A stretch of 64,000 nt of DNA. Source: RBG-16-64-13 sp963718375. GTDB lineage: Bacteria; Actinomycetota; Thermoleophilia; RBG-16-64-13. Below the pieces are notes generated by a model. The model saw nothing but the letters and a program-made list of their open reading frames with translations. It was not told the origin of the DNA and searched no databases. Made by a program: the position numbers and the translations under genes. The stretch is taken from the NCBI GenBank assembly GCA_963718375.1, contig CAVQZD010000012.1:1-64000 (forward strand), given 5' to 3'. Positions within the stretch are counted from its first letter, which is position 1, and every line of letters begins with the position of its first letter. Below, piece after piece: positions 8,558-16,873 of this stretch.

Positions 8558-9405
8558 AGTACGTTCGCCGCTTCGCCAGTCTGGTGAAGTTCGAACACTC
8601 CGTCTTCGCCCTCCCCTTCGCGTACTCGGCCGCCTTCCTGGCCGAGATGAAGGTGCCGGGTTTCTGGACCATGTTCTGGATCACCGTGGCCATGGTGGCG
8701 GCGCGCAGCTTCGCCATGGCGGTCAATCGGCTGATCGACCAAGAGATCGACGCGCGCAACCCCCGCACCGCCGGACGCGAGCTGCCCTCGGGCCAGCTGA
8801 AGCGTTGGCAGGTCTGGGTCTTCGCGTTCGTATCCCTGGGCGTGCTGATCGGCTCGACCTTCGCGCTGCCTGTGATCACCCGGTACTTGTGGCCGGTAGT
8901 GGTCATCCCGCTGGTTGTCTATCCCTACACCAAGCGTTGGACCTGGCTGTGCCACCTGGTGCTGGGCATCGCCATCGGGCTTGGCCCGGTGGGCGCATGG
9001 GTGGCCGTGACCGGGACTGCGGACCCGGAGGCTCTCTTGATCGGCGGGGCGGTGGCTTGCTGGATCGCGGGCTTTGACGTCATCTACGCCTTCATGGACA
9101 TCGAAGTCGATCGAAAGCAGGGGCTGCACTCCATACCGGCGGATTTGGGCGAGCGCGCGGGGCTGTGGGCGACGCGCATCCTGCACGTGATGGCCGTGGC
9201 GCTTCTGGCCGCGGTCGGGGTCGTGCAAGGTGCCAACTTCGTCTACTATCTAGGGGTGGGCGTGTGCGCGATGTTGCTCGGTTATGAGAACTGGCTGATG
9301 CGGAAGGCCGATCTCCAGAAAGTCGGGGTCGCCTTCATGACCATGAACGGCATCATCAGCGTCGCCTTTCTGTTCTTCACCACGCTCAGTCTCTTCGCAG
9401 GGTGA
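8551..9405 (+). CDS. mqnP: UbiA-family prenyltransferase, likely MqnP
   Basis: GTG start overlapping the ubiD stop by 7 bases. The integral membrane protein of about 284 residues has eight or nine hydrophobic segments. The two Asp-rich prenyl-diphosphate motifs of the UbiA superfamily are present: NRLIDQEIDARNPRT (Asp63, Asp67) and DVIYAFMDIEVDR (about residues 172-185). It would attach the polyprenyl chain to the naphthoate-derived ring at the membrane. It is tightly coupled to menG downstream through a shared GTGA. Confidence 0.85.
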   Translation: MLKYVRRFASLVKFEHSVFALPFAYSAAFLAEMKVPGFWTMFWITVAMVAARSFAMAVNRLIDQEIDARNPRTAGRELPSGQLKRWQVWVFAFVSLGVLIGSTFALPVITRYLWPVVVIPLVVYPYTKRWTWLCHLVLGIAIGLGPVGAWVAVTGTADPEALLIGGAVACWIAGFDVIYAFMDIEVDRKQGLHSIPADLGERAGLWATRILHVMAVALLAAVGVVQGANFVYYLGVGVCAMLLGYENWLMRKADLQKVGVAFMTMNGIISVAFLFFTTLSLFAG

Positions 9406-10190
9406 CCAAGGGGTTCAGGATGGATCAGATGCGGAGCAAGAGTAGCCAGAGACGACCGAGGCGCGACGCCTCCCCCGAACCGGGGAAGGTCAAGAAGATG
9501 TTCGACGGCATAGCGTCGTCCTACGATCGCATGAACGACCTGATGACCGGCGGTCTGCATCATCGTTGGCGGCAGATGGGGGTCATGCTTGCCCGGGTAG
9601 ATCCGGGCGGCTCCGCACTGGACGTCTGCTGCGGCACCGGGGACTTCGCCTTCGAGCTGAAGCGCGAGGTGGGGCCGAAGGGCCGAGTGGTCGGCGTGGA
9701 CGTGTCCAAAGAAATGCTCGATGTCGCCCGGGAGAAGTGCGGTCGCAACCAGCTCTATGTGGAGTTCTATGAGGGCGACGTGCTCGATCTGCCCTTCGCC
9801 GACGGGGGGCTCAGGTATGACGCTACGCCCATGGGCTTCGACGCCTGCACGGTGGGGTTCGGCATCCGCAACGTGCCCGACGTGGTGAGGGCGTTCAGCG
9901 AGATGCGCAGGGTGTGCCGTCCAGGCGCGAAGGTAGTGTGCCTGGAGATCACGCAGTCCGACATCCCGGTGTTCAAGCAGTTCTACAAGCTCTGGTTCGA
10001 CCGGGTGGTGCCCGTGATGGGCAGGGCGGTCTCGCGGGACAAGGACGCCTACACGTATCTGCCGGATTCGGTGAAGCGGTTCCCCGAGCCGGAAGTGCTC
10101 AAGACCCAGATGGAGTTGGCCGGACTCAAGAACGTGCGCTACGAGATCTTGGCTGGGGGGATCATCGCGATCCATCACGGGGTAGTGTGA
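9402..10190 (+). CDS. menG: UbiE/MenG-type demethylmenaquinone methyltransferase
   Basis: SAM-dependent C-methyltransferase for the last menaquinone step. Motifs: KVKKMFDGIASSYDRMND, the SAM-binding ALDVCCGTGDFAFEL, GRVVGVDVSKEML, and FGIRNVPDVVRAFSEM. GTG 9402 overlaps the upstream stop; ATG 9420 is an alternative start. An insert GLRYDATPMGF around residues 130-140 lengthens a loop. The stop codon lies inside the left arm of the hairpin repeat at 10189-10275, which may act as the 3' end of the transcript. Confidence 0.88.
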   Translation: MTKGFRMDQMRSKSSQRRPRRDASPEPGKVKKMFDGIASSYDRMNDLMTGGLHHRWRQMGVMLARVDPGGSALDVCCGTGDFAFELKREVGPKGRVVGVDVSKEMLDVAREKCGRNQLYVEFYEGDVLDLPFADGGLRYDATPMGFDACTVGFGIRNVPDVVRAFSEMRRVCRPGAKVVCLEITQSDIPVFKQFYKLWFDRVVPVMGRAVSRDKDAYTYLPDSVKRFPEPEVLKTQMELAGLKNVRYEILAGGIIAIHHGVV

Positions 10191-10275
10191 CTCTCCTGGG
10201 GTCACCTGGCTCACTTTCGCTGAATCCGGCTAACCGCAGGCGCTCAAATGTTCGCCAGGCGACCCCAGGCGAGTC
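10189..10275 (+). repeat. Hairpin repeat A (22-bp arms, 43-base loop)
   Basis: Arms 10189-10210 and 10254-10275 are complementary over 22 positions with two mismatches. The loop contains a 37-base stretch (10214-10250) that occurs again, in exact inverted orientation, at 11166-11202 inside another hairpin whose stem has a different sequence. The core is CGGCTAACCGCA (10227-10238). The left arm includes the menG stop codon. The pair frames the lipoprotein gene. Confidence 0.75.
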
Positions 10276-10329
10276 ATGTATGAGGTGGGGAGGTTCCAAG
10301 TCCGCACCGCCGGGCAACCCCAGCTCGTG

Positions 10330-10410
10330 TGAGCTGGGCACGGCTAACCGCACGCGCTTGTTGGGCCAACGGGCCTTCCGGCTCACTTGCGCTGTGCACG
10401 GCTCAGGGTA
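10330..10410 (+). repeat. Hairpin repeat B, mosaic copy
   Basis: Contains the same core CGGCTAACCGCA (10341-10352) in the orientation of copy A, followed by GCGCTTG. It also holds GGGCCAACGGGCC, which resembles the left stem arm of copy C, and CTCACTTGCGCTG, which resembles the loop of copy A. A short CCCAGCTC/GAGCTGGG hairpin precedes it (about 10319-10338). It looks like a recombined or degenerate member of the same repeat family and lies just upstream of the lipoprotein start. Confidence 0.55.
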
Positions 10411-10454
10411 GGGACAGGATGGATCGCGAAGGTGTAGCCCAACCAGAGGGAGGG

Positions 10455-11142
10455 TTGACGAAGACGGTCCACGTCTTGGCCGCATGTTTGCTTGCCACGT
10501 GCTGTCTGTTGGTCGGGGCATGTGGAAGCCAAGACTCGTCGGACATAGAAGCGTCTGAATGGACCCGCATTCAAGGAAGGAATGTCTCTCTCACACTCCC
10601 AGTGACATTCAAGGGCGGATACCCGGGGGAACCTGAAGTCATGTCTACTCTTCGAGGCGGTGGCCTCGTCTTTGTCCCAACCGGAAGACCGGACCGTCTA
10701 CACTGAGTGGCTGGACGGCGTCAACGACCAGCTGTTGATGACTAACGACGGGCCGCCACTCATGGCCTGGGCCGTCCTCGGCGATGGGGATTCCCTGGCC
10801 AGCGCAACGGTGTATGAGACGCTGCTGCAAAACGTGTCGTTCTTCAGCGATGGGGACACCTCGGTCTTGGGACTGGTGAACGCCTACATGCAGCCGTATC
10901 CCGAAGGGACCTGGAGGATCGAGGAATTGACGGCGAACGGGGCGACGGTAGTGGTGCGGTACCAGGACTCCGACACACAATCCCTCGATTCGGAGTACAT
11001 CGTCGTGAAGCCCGTGGGAGAGTGGTTCTACGCTGTCGTCTATTCGTGCGAGGACGAGTATTGGGGGTCGATGTACCCAGTATTCAAAGAAAGCGGCCAG
11101 ACGTTCACGATTGCCAGCGCAAGTGAGCCGACCCACACATGA
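10455..11142 (+). CDS. Secreted lipoprotein of unknown function (one frameshift)
   Basis: TTG start behind AGAGGGAGGG. The N-terminus is a lipoprotein signal: basic start, hydrophobic core LAACLLATCCLL, lipobox LVGAC. The mature part begins GSQDSSDIEASEWTRIQGRNV. Near 10665-10690 the frame shifts once and continues YTEWLDGVNDQLLMTNDGPPLM to the stop at 11142, for a total of about 228 residues. The rest looks like a compact beta-rich domain with an acidic surface. I do not recognise the family. It interrupts the menaquinone block and is framed by hairpin repeats, which suggests a later insertion. Confidence 0.6.
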
Positions 11143-11225
11143 GGGCCAACGGCCCGTCCGGCGAGCATTTGAGCGCCTGCGGTTAGCCGGATTCAGCGAA
11201 AGCGAGGAGGACGGGTCGTTGGCCC
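11143..11225 (-). repeat. Hairpin repeat C (17-bp arms), inverted relative to A
   Basis: Arms 11143-11159 and 11209-11225 pair over 17 positions with a single G-U-type exception. The 49-base loop contains 11166-11202, the exact reverse complement of the 37-base core of copy A. The arms start with GGGCCAAC and end with GTTGGCCC. The element ends 23 bases before the mqnE start, so it could also affect that gene's transcript. Confidence 0.75.
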
Positions 11226-11248
11226 GAAGCAGGTGCTAGACTCCCAGC

Positions 11249-12457
11249 ATGTCCGCTGATGAGCGTGTCGATCCGCTTGCCCACATCGAACAGAAGGTGT
11301 CCCAAGGGGAGCGCCTCTCCGCCGCCGATGCCGTAGCCCTGTTCGAGACCCCCGACCTGCCGCGCGTGGGTAGGTTGGCGGACCAGGCGCGCCGTCGAGC
11401 AGTGGGCGATGACGTCTACTTCGTGGTCAACCGCCACATCAACTACACCAACGTGTGCCGCAACCGCTGCGCGTTCTGCGCGTTCTCGCGGGATGAGGGA
11501 GCGGCCGGAGCCTACACGCTGACCGTCGACGAGGTTCTCCAGAAGGCGCGGGAGGCGGTGGACGAGGGTGCCACCGAGATCCACATCGTCGGGGGGGAGA
11601 ACCCGGCCCTGCCCTACGTGTGGGTGCGGGAGATGGTGGTCGGCATCCGCAGGATGGACGCCGAGATCCACATCAAGGCCTTCACGGCTTCGGAGATAGA
11701 GTTCTTCGCCAAGACCGAGAAGCTCCTGGTGGAGGACGTGCTCTTGGACCTCAAAGAGGCGGGGCTGAACAGCCTGCCTGGCGGCGGTGCGGAGATCCTG
11801 GGTGCCGGGGTGCGCGCCCAGGTGTGTCCGGCCAAGATCTCGGGCGAGAGGTGGCTGGAGATCCATCAGTTGGCGCACGATCTGGGACTGAAGACCAACG
11901 CCACCATGCTCTACGGCCATGTGGAGAGCTATGCCGACCGCGCCGACCACCTGGTCCGGCTGCGCGAAGCCCAGGACGAGACCGGCGGCTTTCAGGCCTT
12001 CATCCCGTTGGCGTTCCAGCCTCACAACAACGCGCTCGCTCACCTGCCCGGGCCCACGGGCGTCGACGACCTCAAGGTCATGGCCGTGTCGCGCCTCATG
12101 CTGGACAACTTCGACCACCTCAAGACCTACTGGGTGATGACTGGGATGAAGCTGGCCCAGATCGCCCTCTTCTTCGGAGCGAACGACATGGACGGCACGG
12201 TAGTGGAGGAGGTCATCTCGCTGCTCTCTGGAGCGGAACACGGACAGACGGTGAGCAGATGCGAGTTGGCGCGCGTGATAGCCGACGCCGGGCGCATTCC
12301 CGTGGAGCGCGATGCTCTCTATAGAGTGGTGCGGCGTTATGAGGCCGAGGCTGGTGAAGGCGCCGAGGCGGGCGGCGGCGGCCCGGTGGGTGACGGCGCG
12401 GGCGCGCAGCCCCGCGGCGAGGGCGGCCGCGGCGAGGCGGAGGGTGTGACGGGATGA
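11249..12457 (+). CDS. mqnE: Aminodeoxyfutalosine synthase MqnE
   Basis: Radical-SAM enzyme joining the chorismate-derived enolpyruvyl benzoate to SAM in the futalosine route. The cluster motif is Cys70, Cys74 and Cys77 in NVCRNRCAFCAF. Downstream lie IHIVGGENPALPYVW, SLPGGGAEIL and AFIPLAFQPHNNAL, the order shared by MqnE and MqnC; the 402-residue length and the NRHINYTNVCRNRC form favour MqnE. No good ribosome site is visible; a TAGACT box lies 6 bases upstream of ATG. The last 35 residues are Gly/Ala-rich. It overlaps mqnA by 4 bases. Confidence 0.88.
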   Translation: MSADERVDPLAHIEQKVSQGERLSAADAVALFETPDLPRVGRLADQARRRAVGDDVYFVVNRHINYTNVCRNRCAFCAFSRDEGAAGAYTLTVDEVLQKAREAVDEGATEIHIVGGENPALPYVWVREMVVGIRRMDAEIHIKAFTASEIEFFAKTEKLLVEDVLLDLKEAGLNSLPGGGAEILGAGVRAQVCPAKISGERWLEIHQLAHDLGLKTNATMLYGHVESYADRADHLVRLREAQDETGGFQAFIPLAFQPHNNALAHLPGPTGVDDLKVMAVSRLMLDNFDHLKTYWVMTGMKLAQIALFFGANDMDGTVVEEVISLLSGAEHGQTVSRCELARVIADAGRIPVERDALYRVVRRYEAEAGEGAEAGGGGPVGDGAGAQPRGEGGRGEAEGVTG

Positions 12458-13362
12458 CGGTGCGCGTTGGCCACATCGAGTTCTTGAACTGCTACCCGCT
12501 CTACTACGGCCTACAGCAGCGAGGGGTCTTGCTCGGGGATGAGCCGGTCGACAGACTAGGCCGTCCGCAGGTGGAGTTCTTGCCCGGGGTGCCCACCCGG
12601 CTCAACACCATGCTGGCCACCGGCGAGATAGATTTCGGTCCTATCAGCTCCATCGCCTACGCGCGCAATCACCGCCAGCTGCTGCTGTCGCGGCACGTGA
12701 GCATCACGTCGCTGGGGGCGGTGGAGAGCATCCAGTTGGTCTCCCGCAGGCCGCTCGAGAAGATCCGCACCTTGGCCTTGACCGGGCAGAGTGCGACGGC
12801 TGTGGCCCTGGTCAAGATCCTGCTCGGGCTCAGGTTCGGTCAGAAGGTGTACTACCAGGAGCTGGTCGGCTCCGTGGACCAGGGGCTCGACAAATGCGAC
12901 GCCGTGCTACTGATCGGGGACCAGGCTCTGGCTGCGTATTACTATCCTCCGGAAGGGGCCGCCTGCTACGACTTGGGTGAGTTGTGGCAGGAATGGACCG
13001 GGCTGCCCATGGTGTATGCGGTGTGGGCCGCGCGGGAGGACTTCGCCCGCGCCCACGGTCCGGAGTTGCGGGCTGTGGAACAAGAGCTGGTGGAGTGTAT
13101 GGACTACGGCACCGCGCATCTTGCCGAGGTGGTGGAGTCCGCCGCGGAGCGGTTCCCCTTCGATCGGGAGAGCCTGACTCGCTACTTCACCCTGCTGCGA
13201 TACGACTTCGGGCCGGAGTACCAGAAGGGGTTGCGGCGCTTCTACGAGTTGGCCCACAAGGCCGGCGAGCTCGACGAAGTGCCTGAACTGCGGTTCATAG
13301 ATGAGTACGCGGCCGATGCGCGGGCCGGCCGCGCTGGGGCCGGGCCGGGGGCCGAGTGGTGA
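12454..13362 (+). CDS. mqnA: Chorismate dehydratase MqnA
   Basis: First enzyme of the futalosine route, dehydrating chorismate to 3-enolpyruvylbenzoate. The protein of 302 residues has the periplasmic-binding-like fold of the family: VRVGHIEFLNCYPLYYGL, LPGVPTRLNTMLATGEIDFGPISSIAYA, then SIQLVSRRPLEKI and TGQSATAVALVKILL. ATG start in ATGA overlap with mqnE; the end overlaps mqnC. A short Ala/Gly tail closes the protein. MqnB and MqnD, needed to complete the route, are not in the window. Confidence 0.9.
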   Translation: MTVRVGHIEFLNCYPLYYGLQQRGVLLGDEPVDRLGRPQVEFLPGVPTRLNTMLATGEIDFGPISSIAYARNHRQLLLSRHVSITSLGAVESIQLVSRRPLEKIRTLALTGQSATAVALVKILLGLRFGQKVYYQELVGSVDQGLDKCDAVLLIGDQALAAYYYPPEGAACYDLGELWQEWTGLPMVYAVWAAREDFARAHGPELRAVEQELVECMDYGTAHLAEVVESAAERFPFDRESLTRYFTLLRYDFGPEYQKGLRRFYELAHKAGELDEVPELRFIDEYAADARAGRAGAGPGAEW

Positions 13363-14411
13363 CCCGTCTCACCGATGCCGAAGCCCTGGAGCTGCTGCGC
13401 TCGCGCGACCTGTTCGAAGTGGGGGCGCGAGCCCACGAAGTGCGCGAGCGCCTCAACCCGGGCGATGTGGCCACCTTCGTGGTCGACCGCAACATCAACT
13501 TCACCAACGTCTGCATCTCGGGGTGTCGCTTCTGCGCCTTCTACGCAGAGCCCGGCTCGCCCGATGCCTACGTGTTGCCCCCGAATGTCATCCACCAGAA
13601 GATCCGGGAGACTATCGACCTGGGCGGCACCGCGGTGATGATGCAGGGGGGTCTGCATCCGGAGCTGGACATCACCTACTACGAGGACCTCTTCCGCTCG
13701 ATCAAGCAGGAGTTCCCCTCCATCACCATCCACTCGCTATCCGCGCCAGAGATTGCCCACATAGCCATGGTCAGCGATTTGGTGGTGCCCGAGGTGCTGC
13801 GGCGGCTCAAGGCGGCCGGGTTGGACTCGCTGCCGGGTGGCGGCGCCGAGATCTTGGTCGACCGCGTGCGCAAACAAGTGGCGCCGGGCAAGGCAGACTC
13901 AGCCACTTGGCTGGGCGTGATGCGCGAAGCGCACAAGCTGGGCATCATGGGTACCGCGACCATGATGTTCGGTAGCGTCGAGACTCTTGAGGAGCGGGTG
14001 GCGCATCTGCACCGCATCCGCGAGCTGCAGGACGAGACCGGTGGCTTTCGCGCCTTCATCCCCTGGACTTTCCAGCCGGGAAACACCGCGCTGGAGGGTG
14101 GTATCCAAGAGGCGACCGCCGTCGACTATCTGACCACCCTGGCTGTCTCGCGCCTCTACCTGGACAACGTGCCGCACATCCAGGCCTCATGGGTGACCCA
14201 GGGGCTCAAGGTGGGCCAGGTAGCCCTGCGCTTCGGGGCTGACGACCTGGGCAGCACCATGATCGAGGAGAACGTGGTGGCCGCCGCCGGCGTGCACATG
14301 CGGGCAAGTCGTGACGAACTGATGCATGCGATCCGCGCCGCCGGGTTCACGCCGGCGCAGCGGTACACCGACTACGCTCTGGTGCAGGGGCCCGCGTCGA
14401 CCGAGGGGTGA
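13356..14411 (+). CDS. mqnC: Cyclic dehypoxanthinyl futalosine synthase MqnC
   Basis: Radical-SAM cyclase converting dehypoxanthinyl futalosine to its cyclic form. Cluster cysteines are Cys53, Cys57 and Cys60 in NVCISGCRFCAF, followed by MMQGGLHPELDITYYEDL, SLPGGGAEIL and FIPWTFQPGNTAL. Its 351 residues are the usual length. Two adjacent GTG codons (13356, 13359) can start it; both overlap mqnA. It forms one unit with mqnE and mqnA. Confidence 0.9.
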   Translation: MVTRLTDAEALELLRSRDLFEVGARAHEVRERLNPGDVATFVVDRNINFTNVCISGCRFCAFYAEPGSPDAYVLPPNVIHQKIRETIDLGGTAVMMQGGLHPELDITYYEDLFRSIKQEFPSITIHSLSAPEIAHIAMVSDLVVPEVLRRLKAAGLDSLPGGGAEILVDRVRKQVAPGKADSATWLGVMREAHKLGIMGTATMMFGSVETLEERVAHLHRIRELQDETGGFRAFIPWTFQPGNTALEGGIQEATAVDYLTTLAVSRLYLDNVPHIQASWVTQGLKVGQVALRFGADDLGSTMIEENVVAAAGVHMRASRDELMHAIRAAGFTPAQRYTDYALVQGPASTEG

Positions 14412-14415
14412 CCCC

Positions 14416-14766
14416 GTGCCACAGCAGCAAGACTACATACTCCGGCTGATCGAACAATTGGGTGCGTTGATCAGGGAGGCCCTCGGCAAGCTCAAGGGCA
14501 AAGACCCTGAGGTGAGGCCCGAACTCGCCGGTGAGGCCCTCGGTCTGGCGCTCTCCATGGACCCATCCACGGCTTCGAGTCTGACCCCCGCGACTCTGAC
14601 GGCGCTGCTCACCCTCGGTGAGGTCGATGCCCGAGTCATGGCGCTCCTTCAACAGGCGCTGGAACTGGAGGCCACGGCTCTTGAGGATCAGGGGGATCTG
14701 ACGACCGCGATGCTGCGGCGTGATCAGTCCGAGGCCGTAAGGTCTCTTCTGGACACACGCAAGTAG
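14416..14766 (+). CDS. Small conserved helical protein (DUF6483-like)
   Basis: GTG start 4 bases after the mqnC stop. The 116-residue product begins QQQDYILRLIEQLGALIREAL, has no signal or membrane segment, and is almost wholly helical with repeated Leu/Ala spacing, like a TPR-type or coiled helical bundle. The N-terminal QQDYILRLIEQLG pattern resembles the DUF6483 family from memory; I cannot verify that. The tight spacing suggests co-transcription with the mqn genes. Function unknown. Confidence 0.6.
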   Translation: MPQQQDYILRLIEQLGALIREALGKLKGKDPEVRPELAGEALGLALSMDPSTASSLTPATLTALLTLGEVDARVMALLQQALELEATALEDQGDLTTAMLRRDQSEAVRSLLDTRK

Positions 14767-14838
14767 GCGACGTCAGGCGGCAACACCCGCACCGCGGATG
14801 TATCATATACGGCCTGAAATAGACGGAAGGGTCGGGGT

Positions 14839-15726
14839 ATGAGCAAGCAAGAAGGAACTCTCAGGGTCAAGACTGGTCTCGCCGAGATGCTCAAGGGCGG
14901 GGTCATCATGGACGTCACCACGGCGGAGCAGGCACGCATCGCCGAGGAGGCGGGCGCTTGCGCCGTCATGGCGTTGGAGCGCGTCCCTGCCGATATCCGT
15001 AGGGACGGCGGCGTGGCCCGGATGTCCGACCCGGAGATGATCGTCAAGATCCAAGAGGCGGTCAGCATCCCGGTGATGGCCAAGGCCCGCATCGGTCACT
15101 TCGTCGAGGCTCAGATCCTCGAGGCTCTGGAGATCGACTACATCGACGAGAGTGAAGTGCTCACTCCCGCCGACGAGTCGCACCACATCAACAAATGGGA
15201 CTTCAAGGTGCCCTTCGTCTGCGGCGCCACCAACCTGGGCGAGGCCCTGCGGCGTATCAGCGAAGGCGCGGCCATGATCCGCACCAAGGGTGAGGCCGGC
15301 ACAGGCAACGTGGTCGAGGCCGTGCGGCACATGCGCACCATCGTGGGCGAGATGAAGGCCCTCACGGTCATGGGCGAGGACGAGCTCTTCGCAGCTGCCA
15401 AGGAACACCGTGCCCCGTACGACCTCGTCGCCTGGGTGGCAAAGAACGGCACCCTGCCGGTGGTCAACTTCTCGGCCGGTGGTCTCGCCACCCCCGCCGA
15501 CGCGGCCCTCATGATGCAACTGGGTGCCGATGGCGTGTTTGTCGGCTCGGGCATCTTCAAGAGCGCCGACCCGGCCAAGCGGGCCAAGGCCATCGTGCAG
15601 GCCACGACTCACTACCAGGATGCCAAGATCCTGGCTGAGGTCTCCAAGGGTCTGGGCGACGCCATGCCGGGCCTGGAGATCGGCCAGATAGAGCCGGAGA
15701 AGCTGATCCAAAATCGCGGTTGGTAG
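14839..15726 (+). CDS. pdxS: Pyridoxal 5'-phosphate synthase lyase subunit PdxS
   Basis: Catalytic subunit making PLP from ribose 5-phosphate, glyceraldehyde 3-phosphate and ammonia supplied by PdxT. The protein has 295 residues with the typical GGVIMDVTTAEQARIAEEAG, VMALERVPADIRRDGG and PVMAKARIGHFVEAQ (substrate lysine), then RTKGEAGTGNVVEAVRH and VFVGSGIFKS. GAAGGGTCGGGGT precedes the ATG. It lies one base before pdxT. It is intact and highly conserved. Confidence 0.95.
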   Translation: MSKQEGTLRVKTGLAEMLKGGVIMDVTTAEQARIAEEAGACAVMALERVPADIRRDGGVARMSDPEMIVKIQEAVSIPVMAKARIGHFVEAQILEALEIDYIDESEVLTPADESHHINKWDFKVPFVCGATNLGEALRRISEGAAMIRTKGEAGTGNVVEAVRHMRTIVGEMKALTVMGEDELFAAAKEHRAPYDLVAWVAKNGTLPVVNFSAGGLATPADAALMMQLGADGVFVGSGIFKSADPAKRAKAIVQATTHYQDAKILAEVSKGLGDAMPGLEIGQIEPEKLIQNRGW

Positions 15727-15727
15727 T

Positions 15728-16441
15728 GTGGGCGGCAGCACCCGCCCGACGGACGCGGCCGGCTCGACCGGCGCCTTGATCACCGAGGGGCAACCCCACA
15801 TCGGAGTCCTCGCTCTGCAGGGCGCCTTCCGCGAGCACGTACGCATACTGCGCAAGCTGGGCGCCAAGGTCACCGAGGTGCGGTTGCCGCGCGACTTGGA
15901 GGGCTTGGACGGCCTGATGATCCCCGGGGGCGAGAGCACCACCATCGGCCTGCTGCTTGAGGAACACGAGCTGATGGAGCCGCTCCGCGCTTTCGTCAAG
16001 AATCATCCCGTTTTCGGTACCTGCGCCGGACTCATAATGCTGGCCAAACACACCACCGACGGCGAGCAGCCCCTGCTGCAGGTGATGGACATCACCGTGC
16101 GCCGCAACGCTTTCGGGAGACAGGCCCGCAGCTTCGAGGGGCCGGTGGAGCTGACACTGGGCGCCGTGCCGTCGGCGGCCTCCGCCCCAGCCGGCGCGCC
16201 GCCAGACGCGGGCCCAGCCGGAGCCGCCTGCGCCCCCTGCGACGACTTCCATGGCATCTTCATCCGGGCGCCGTGGGTGGAGGAGGTCGGCCCGGGAGTC
16301 GAGGTCATCGCCAGGTGTGGCGACCACGTGGTAGGGGTGCGGCAGGGCGACATGATGGGCGTGGCCTTTCACCCTGAGTTGGGCGACGATGCCCGGCTGC
16401 ACGAGTACTTCCTGGATGTGGTCAGGGCCGCCAAAGTCTAG
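15728..16441 (+). CDS. pdxT: PLP synthase glutaminase subunit PdxT
   Basis: Glutamine amidotransferase partner of PdxS. GTG start. Visible motifs: HIGVLALQGAFREHVRIL, the LMIPGGESTTIG loop, the nucleophile in FGTCAGLIML, and the His/Glu of the triad in VAFHPELGDD. A stretch of about 33 Ala/Pro/Gly-rich residues (around 146-178) is inserted between strands and is absent from typical PdxT. The last 60 bases of its catalytic His/Glu region (16346-16405) are repeated at 17187-17246 beyond the toxin-antitoxin pair. Confidence 0.93.
   Translation: MGGSTRPTDAAGSTGALITEGQPHIGVLALQGAFREHVRILRKLGAKVTEVRLPRDLEGLDGLMIPGGESTTIGLLLEEHELMEPLRAFVKNHPVFGTCAGLIMLAKHTTDGEQPLLQVMDITVRRNAFGRQARSFEGPVELTLGAVPSAASAPAGAPPDAGPAGAACAPCDDFHGIFIRAPWVEEVGPGVEVIARCGDHVVGVRQGDMMGVAFHPELGDDARLHEYFLDVVRAAKV
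16346..16405 (+). repeat. Direct repeat, copy 1 (inside pdxT 3' end)
   Basis: A 60-base segment coding for the catalytic FHPELG part of PdxT. It matches 17187-17246 at 57 of 60 positions in the same orientation. The spacing of 841 bases encloses exactly the toxin-antitoxin pair and the pdxT terminator. Confidence 0.85.
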
Positions 16442-16449
16442 CTAGCCAC

Positions 16450-16474
16450 GGTCGGCCCAAGGGCCGACCCCTTT
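16450..16474 (+). terminator. Rho-independent terminator after pdxT
   Basis: Perfect 9-bp GC-rich stem: GGTCGGCCC (16450-16458), AA loop, GGGCCGACC (16461-16469), followed by CCTTTTC. It starts 9 bases after the pdxT stop. Confidence 0.85.
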
Positions 16475-16555
16475 TCAAACCCGCTTGCTTCAGAATCACC
16501 GCGATGGCCGCTGGACGCCGCCTGGTTGTCAAGGCGTATTCCGAAGGATACACTG

Positions 16556-16873
16556 ATGTTGTTCGAGCTTATCGAGACGGCTGAATACTGGCGATGGTTC
16601 GAAGCTCTCCGAGATGAACGGGTCAAGCGTAGGATAGTCGCTCGGCTCAAGGATCTGACAGACGGGCACTTTGGGGACTGCAAAGTGGTAGGTGATGGTG
16701 TGCTCGAGCTCAGACTGCACTTCGGACCCGGATACCGTATCTACTTCACTAGGCAGCGCAGAATCTTCATCATCCTGCTGGCTGGTGGTGACAAGTCGAG
16801 TCAGCCAAGGGATATCGAGCGAGCCAAGAGGCTGGCGCAAGAAGCTTGGGAGGAACGGTCATGGGAGATGTAG
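16556..16873 (+). CDS. RelE/HigB-type toxin (Gp49-like)
   Basis: Start at ATG 16556 with GAAGGA seven bases upstream. The 105-residue protein matches the phage-derived HigB/Gp49 toxin family in pattern: ETAEYWRWFEALRDERVKRRIVARLKDL near the start, FGDCKVVGDGVLELRLHFGPGYRIYF in the middle, and LLAGGDKSSQPRDIERAKRLA at the end. Members are mRNA interferases acting on translated messages. It overlaps the antitoxin gene by 13 bases. The toxin-first order is the HigBA arrangement. Confidence 0.85.
   Translation: MLFELIETAEYWRWFEALRDERVKRRIVARLKDLTDGHFGDCKVVGDGVLELRLHFGPGYRIYFTRQRRIFIILLAGGDKSSQPRDIERAKRLAQEAWEERSWEM

Noticed and set aside
10189..10275. Hairpin A as an ordinary terminator of menG
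   Set aside because: The loop is long, no T run follows, and the loop sequence rather than the stem is conserved in copy C, which does not fit a simple terminator.
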